A stretch of DNA of 8,321 nt from Tannerella sp. (GTDB lineage Bacteria > Bacteroidota > Bacteroidia > Bacteroidales > Tannerellaceae). Positions 5,844 to 8,321 of this stretch are shown here, one piece after another. The stretch lies in assembly GCA_031279875.1 (NCBI GenBank), contig JAITHS010000162.1, positions 1 to 8,321 of the forward strand, given 5' to 3'. Both the position numbers and the translations under genes were made by a program. The stretch's first letter is position 1. Every line of letters begins with the position of its first letter. The notes below the pieces were generated by a model. It did not search any database, was not told the origin of the DNA, and saw only the letters and a list, made by a program, of their open reading frames with translations.

Positions 5844-7364
5844 ATGAAATGGATTATCACTGTCATACGGACAGCTATTGGGTGGCATTTCCTCTATGAG
5901 GGGATTGTCAAATGCGTCGCAACAAATTGGACGTCAGCCGATTACCTCGCCGGTACGCGAGGTATGGCGTCATGGTTTTATCATTTTCTGGCAGGCTCGC
6001 CTGTCGCTGTTACGGTAGTGGACTGGATGAATATCATCGGTCTGATAGTTATCGGTTTGGCGCTGTTTCTCGGCGTTTTTGTGCGTTGGGCATCGCTTGG
6101 CGGCGTCGTGTTGCTGGCGCTATATTACTTTGCATATCCGCCATTCGGCGTCTCTCTTGCTATGGGCGTACACAACGGTAGCGTCTTTATTTTTGATCAA
6201 ATCTTCATCGAAGCCGCCGTCTTGGTATTTCTCTTTTTCAGCAAGGAGCAAGGGTACGGGTTGCGCACGGCAAACTCCGGAAAGGGTTTTAAATCTTGCC
6301 GGAATATACCGACCAACGAACCCCAAGTTTCTCGCAATGCCGAGACCCTTTCTCGTCGCGAAGCGTTGAAAAATCTTGTTACGTTGCCGGTACTGGGCGG
6401 TCTTGGCTTGGGCGCATATCATACGGCAAAAAAATACGGCGTTGACGTCATGTCGGGAGCTACAATTCAGGTCAATCGTATGGCGTTGAGCGAGTTGAAA
6501 GGCGAATTGCCCAAAGGCATGTTAGGCCCTCACGAAATCAGCCGACTGACGCTCGGCGGCAACCTCATCGGCGGCTGGTCGCACGGTCGAGACTTGCTTT
6601 ATACCGACCAACTGTTTAAAGCATATAACTCGGAGAAGAAAATTTTCGAGACGCTGACGCTTTGCGAGCAGGCGGGCGTCAACTGCATCAACATCGGCTA
6701 TTCTACTATGCCTGTGATGATGAAATACCGCAAACTAACGGGCAGCAAAATCAAAGTCATCGTTCAGTGCGGCGAATCGAAAGAAGACGCCGACATGACG
6801 CCGTTAGTGGCAAAAGCTATCGACAACGGTATGGACGTCATTCAGGTACAGGGCGGATGTTGCGATTTCATGGTGCGTACCGGTCATCTCGACAAGATTG
6901 GCGCTATGGTTGAGCAGGTTCGCGCAGCCGGTCTTACGGCAGGTATCGGGGCGCATACCATAGATTCTTTTATTTTGCTCGAAGAACAGGGTATTGTGCC
7001 GGACTATTACATGAAAACAATGCACCACGACAACTATTGGAGTGCGCATCCCCGCGAAAATCGCAAACCGTTTGAAGTGGACGGTCCCGAAAGTCCCGAC
7101 CACAACATGTATCACAATAATTGTTTCTGTCCTTTTCCCGACAGGACGATAGAGTTTGTAAGCAAGTGCAAAATACCTGTCATGGGCTTCAAAGTGCTGG
7201 CGGCAGGCGCTATCAAACCTGAAGACGGCTTCCGCTGGGCATTCCGAAACGGAGCCGACTTCATCTGTGTCGGTATGTTTGATTTTCAAGTAGTTAAAGA
7301 CGTCAACATCTGTATCGACACTCTCCAAAAACTTACCGGCCGCACCCGACAATGGTATGCGTAG
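5844..7364 (+). CDS. DoxX-like membrane domain fused to twin-arginine motif and barrel oxidoreductase-like domain
   Basis: A 506-residue, three-part protein. Residues 1-135 resemble the DoxX/DoxD membrane family, with predicted helices about 5-22, 55-79, 82-100 and 113-133. DoxX-type proteins are small redox-linked membrane subunits. A hydrophilic linker (about 134-168) leads to a Tat-like signal: SRREALK (170-176) fits SRRxFLK except for Ala at the Phe position, and is followed by hydrophobic VTLPVLGGLGLGA (179-191). Residues about 225-500 look like a TIM-barrel/aldo-keto-reductase-like fold, with LTLGGNLIGGWSHGRDLLY (235-253), ETLTLCEQAGVNCINIGYS (269-287), VIQVQGGCCDF (332-342), AAGLTAGIGAHT (361-372) and GADFICVGMFD (470-480). 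I recall similar barrels in Tat-signal proteins of unknown function. Cys339/Cys340, Cys427/Cys429 and His394/His395 could bind metal. The ATG at 5844 was chosen because the reading frame upstream crosses the promoter. If Tat acts, the barrel lies outside the inner membrane. Reaction unknown. Confidence 0.8.
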   Translation: MKWIITVIRTAIGWHFLYEGIVKCVATNWTSADYLAGTRGMASWFYHFLAGSPVAVTVVDWMNIIGLIVIGLALFLGVFVRWASLGGVVLLALYYFAYPPFGVSLAMGVHNGSVFIFDQIFIEAAVLVFLFFSKEQGYGLRTANSGKGFKSCRNIPTNEPQVSRNAETLSRREALKNLVTLPVLGGLGLGAYHTAKKYGVDVMSGATIQVNRMALSELKGELPKGMLGPHEISRLTLGGNLIGGWSHGRDLLYTDQLFKAYNSEKKIFETLTLCEQAGVNCINIGYSTMPVMMKYRKLTGSKIKVIVQCGESKEDADMTPLVAKAIDNGMDVIQVQGGCCDFMVRTGHLDKIGAMVEQVRAAGLTAGIGAHTIDSFILLEEQGIVPDYYMKTMHHDNYWSAHPRENRKPFEVDGPESPDHNMYHNNCFCPFPDRTIEFVSKCKIPVMGFKVLAAGAIKPEDGFRWAFRNGADFICVGMFDFQVVKDVNICIDTLQKLTGRTRQWYA

Positions 7365-7374
7365 TACAAACACT

Positions 7375-7605
7375 CTAAATACCTATTTCGTAGAGGTATT
7401 CAGGTGCGAGGTCGGCGCCATTTTCCCATTCGATTGTGTTGTATTTTATACGGAAATTACGAAAGTTGTCCGGCTGCCGTAAAGACTCAAACGCGCTGCC
7501 GTTCAATTCGTTTTGTAAATCAACGGTCTTGCTGACGCCGTTATTAAACGTCAGAAACAGACGATAATCGTCTAAATATTTGGCTTTTGTAACTTCTAAA
7601 AACAT
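7375..7605 (-). CDS. DUF2442 domain protein
   Basis: A 76-residue, full-length DUF2442 protein. Visible family features are a strand-rich start (VTKAKYLDDYRLFLTFNNG, 5-23), the conserved DL pair at 28-29, the mid-domain AFESLRQPDNFRNF and the C-terminal IEWENGADLAPEYLYEIG. DUF2442 proteins are small, of unknown biochemical role, and usually pair with DUF4160; a toxin-antitoxin-like role has been suggested from that pairing but is not established. Here the ATG at 7605 lies 5 nt after the stop of a DUF4160-like tail (7611), showing the old operon spacing. A TAnnTTTG promoter lies about 87 bp upstream. The 3' end converges on the fusion gene with only a 10-bp gap and no visible terminator. Confidence 0.85.
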   Translation of the reverse strand: MFLEVTKAKYLDDYRLFLTFNNGVSKTVDLQNELNGSAFESLRQPDNFRNFRIKYNTIEWENGADLAPEYLYEIGI

Positions 7606-7610
7606 AACAT

Positions 7611-7688
7611 TTACTTTAACGGTTCAATCTTTGACAATGTTTCGCCCTTTTGAGCCTTTGCCAAAAATTCTAATGAGACAAAATTCTG
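7611..7688 (-). pseudogene. C-terminal remnant of a DUF4160 gene
   Basis: Reading the minus strand from 7688 to the TAA at 7611-7613 gives a 25-codon tail that ends FLAKAQKGETLSKIEPLK. This matches the typical DUF4160 C-terminus (leucine-rich helix, then A-x-x-G-E...K-I-x-P-L). It ends 5 nt before the DUF2442 ATG, exactly where a DUF4160 gene would sit. The frame stays open upstream but holds no ATG and no DUF4160 core such as the NPPHIHV-type motif, and it soon enters the neighbouring gene. A 17-residue peptide from the TTG at 7664 is possible. I read this as a 5'-truncated gene. Identification rests on about 20 residues, so it is tentative. Confidence 0.5.
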
Positions 7689-7691
7689 CGG

Positions 7692-7725
7692 CAAAGGTAC
7701 GAATTTATTTTGAGATTTCACCAAA
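7692..7725 (-). promoter_or_regulatory. Promoter-like element upstream of DUF2442
   Basis: On the minus strand, TACCTTTG (complement of 7692-7699) is a perfect TAnnTTTG box. An exact TTTG (complement of 7722-7725) sits 22 bp further up, slightly longer than the 19-bp spacers seen elsewhere here. The inferred start near 7686 gives a leader of about 80 nt that contains the DUF4160 tail. The box plus spacer nearly duplicates the DUF177 operon promoter (24 of 25 bp). Confidence 0.55.
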
Positions 7726-7744
7726 TATTTACGCAAAAACTGAG

Positions 7745-8203
7745 TTACAATACTGTTACCGACAATAACGCTTTTATCAGATTCACCGGATCAAAATCCT
7801 CGTTTGTACGCATCCTTTCTGTTACCGACGGATATAATTCGTCGCTTAAATCCCATAGCAACAAGCAAGTATTTGAGTATTCTTCCCCCAAAATCTTTTC
7901 TTCATATATCATATACAGAAACAACAACGGGAAATTTCCGACGTCATTCCGTATCCATTCATATACTTCTTTATATGATTCCAGATTTCTAACCCTCTCC
8001 CCATTACTGTAAGGCAACGATTCCACGCTAATTTTTTTTATCTTTTCAAGATATACCGATTTCTGACCACCGTCAATTTCGGCAACAGCATTTTTAAGCC
8101 TAACAGCTTCGCTACTGCTCAAAGGATCTTTCCACTGACCTTCAAGATTGCTGCTACACTCACTCATGGCAAATATCGCAACAAGCAACATTATTTTTTT
8201 CAT
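7745..8203 (-). CDS. Small unrecognised exported or lipoprotein-like protein
   Basis: A 152-residue protein I do not recognise. The ATG at 8203 (MKKIMLLVAIFAMSEC) opens a clear signal sequence: two Lys, a hydrophobic core, then Cys16. Cys16 could be a lipidation site, but Glu at -1 (AMSEC) departs from the usual small residue, so signal peptidase I processing is also possible. After Cys16 comes a Ser/Asn-rich stretch, then a mostly helical, charged domain, with an aromatic/hydrophobic patch NFPLLFLYMIYEE (90-102) and the LLLWDLSDELYPSV stretch (114-127). A longer in-frame start at 8278 was rejected because it covers the end of the upstream gene. The preceding stop (8209) is 5 nt away, so the two genes are probably co-transcribed. 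Function unknown; an accessory or immunity-type role would be speculation. Confidence 0.65.
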   Translation of the reverse strand: MKKIMLLVAIFAMSECSSNLEGQWKDPLSSSEAVRLKNAVAEIDGGQKSVYLEKIKKISVESLPYSNGERVRNLESYKEVYEWIRNDVGNFPLLFLYMIYEEKILGEEYSNTCLLLWDLSDELYPSVTERMRTNEDFDPVNLIKALLSVTVL

Positions 8204-8208
8204 AATTG

Positions 8209-8321
8209 TTATTGTACTATTTTTCCCGCACTGTTCAGATATTCGACAAAAGCATCCCATTTGGCTTTTTGCGTCCATTCTTTGCTGCTGTCAAAGGGAT
8301 AACATGCCGACAAATAGAACT
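8209..8321 (-). CDS. 3' end of an unrecognised gene running off the window
   Basis: The minus-strand frame from 8319 down to the TAA at 8209-8211 is open for 36 residues. It ends KWDAFVEYLNSAGKIVQ, preceded by ACYPFDSSKEWTQKA. The composition (several aromatics, W-x5-W spacing) looks coding, and the 5-nt spacing to the downstream signal-peptide ATG supports a real gene in an operon. Only the C-terminus is visible, so no family can be named. Confidence 0.5.
   Translation of the reverse strand, partial: FYLSACYPFDSSKEWTQKAKWDAFVEYLNSAGKIVQ

Noticed and set aside
6804..7373. Long minus-strand open frame (189 codons) opposite the fusion gene
   Set aside because: It is antisense to the conserved barrel domain, its product resembles no family, and codon periodicity belongs to the plus strand.
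8204..8278. Longer start at 8278 for the small exported protein
   Set aside because: The extension overlaps a more plausible upstream coding frame and would bury the signal sequence.

Overview
The window looks like a Bacteroidales (phylum Bacteroidota) chromosome. Three things point there. Several genes are preceded by the Bacteroidota-type -7 box TAnnTTTG rather than an E. coli-type -10 box. Starts lack clear Shine-Dalgarno sequences and sit in A/T-rich leaders. The protein sequences (GalE, FabH, L32, Era, the DUF177 protein) read as Bacteroidales versions. No rRNA, tRNA, CRISPR array, transposase or phage gene was seen.

Left part (1-3060, + strand): galE (UDP-glucose 4-epimerase) has its own promoter at the window edge. 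It is followed by a 109-bp spacer made almost wholly of 7-bp tandem repeats of two kinds. Next come a PNPOx-like flavin-binding split-barrel protein that unusually carries an apparent signal peptide, and an AlbA_2 (Schlafen-type)/GHKL ATPase/winged-helix regulator. A short direct-repeat array built from GCGGGCA begins on the regulator's stop codon.

Middle (3095-5695, - strand): a compact housekeeping operon read right to left, DUF177/YceD - rpmF (L32) - fabH - era. It links ribosome assembly to the start of fatty-acid synthesis. Spacing is tight: 29 bp, then 3 bp, then a 14-bp overlap. The operon shares a divergent, very A/T-rich promoter region (5696-5843) with the next gene.

Right part (5844-7364, + strand): a 506-residue fusion with a four-helix DoxX-like membrane domain, an internal twin-arginine motif followed by a hydrophobic segment, and a barrel-like putative oxidoreductase domain. 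This is the most interesting gene here. Converging on it is a DUF2442 gene (7375-7605). Just upstream of DUF2442 is what appears to be the surviving C-terminal tail of a DUF4160 gene, the usual DUF2442 partner. Its body is missing, and a promoter-like sequence lies at the break. At the right edge are a small unrecognised exported or lipoprotein-like gene and the 3' end of another unrecognised gene, both on the - strand and 5 bp apart.

No gene-free stretch exceeds 150 bp. No complete new multi-gene system is evident. The leads are the DoxX-Tat-barrel fusion, the exported PNPOx protein, the heptamer arrays and the decayed DUF4160/DUF2442 pair.
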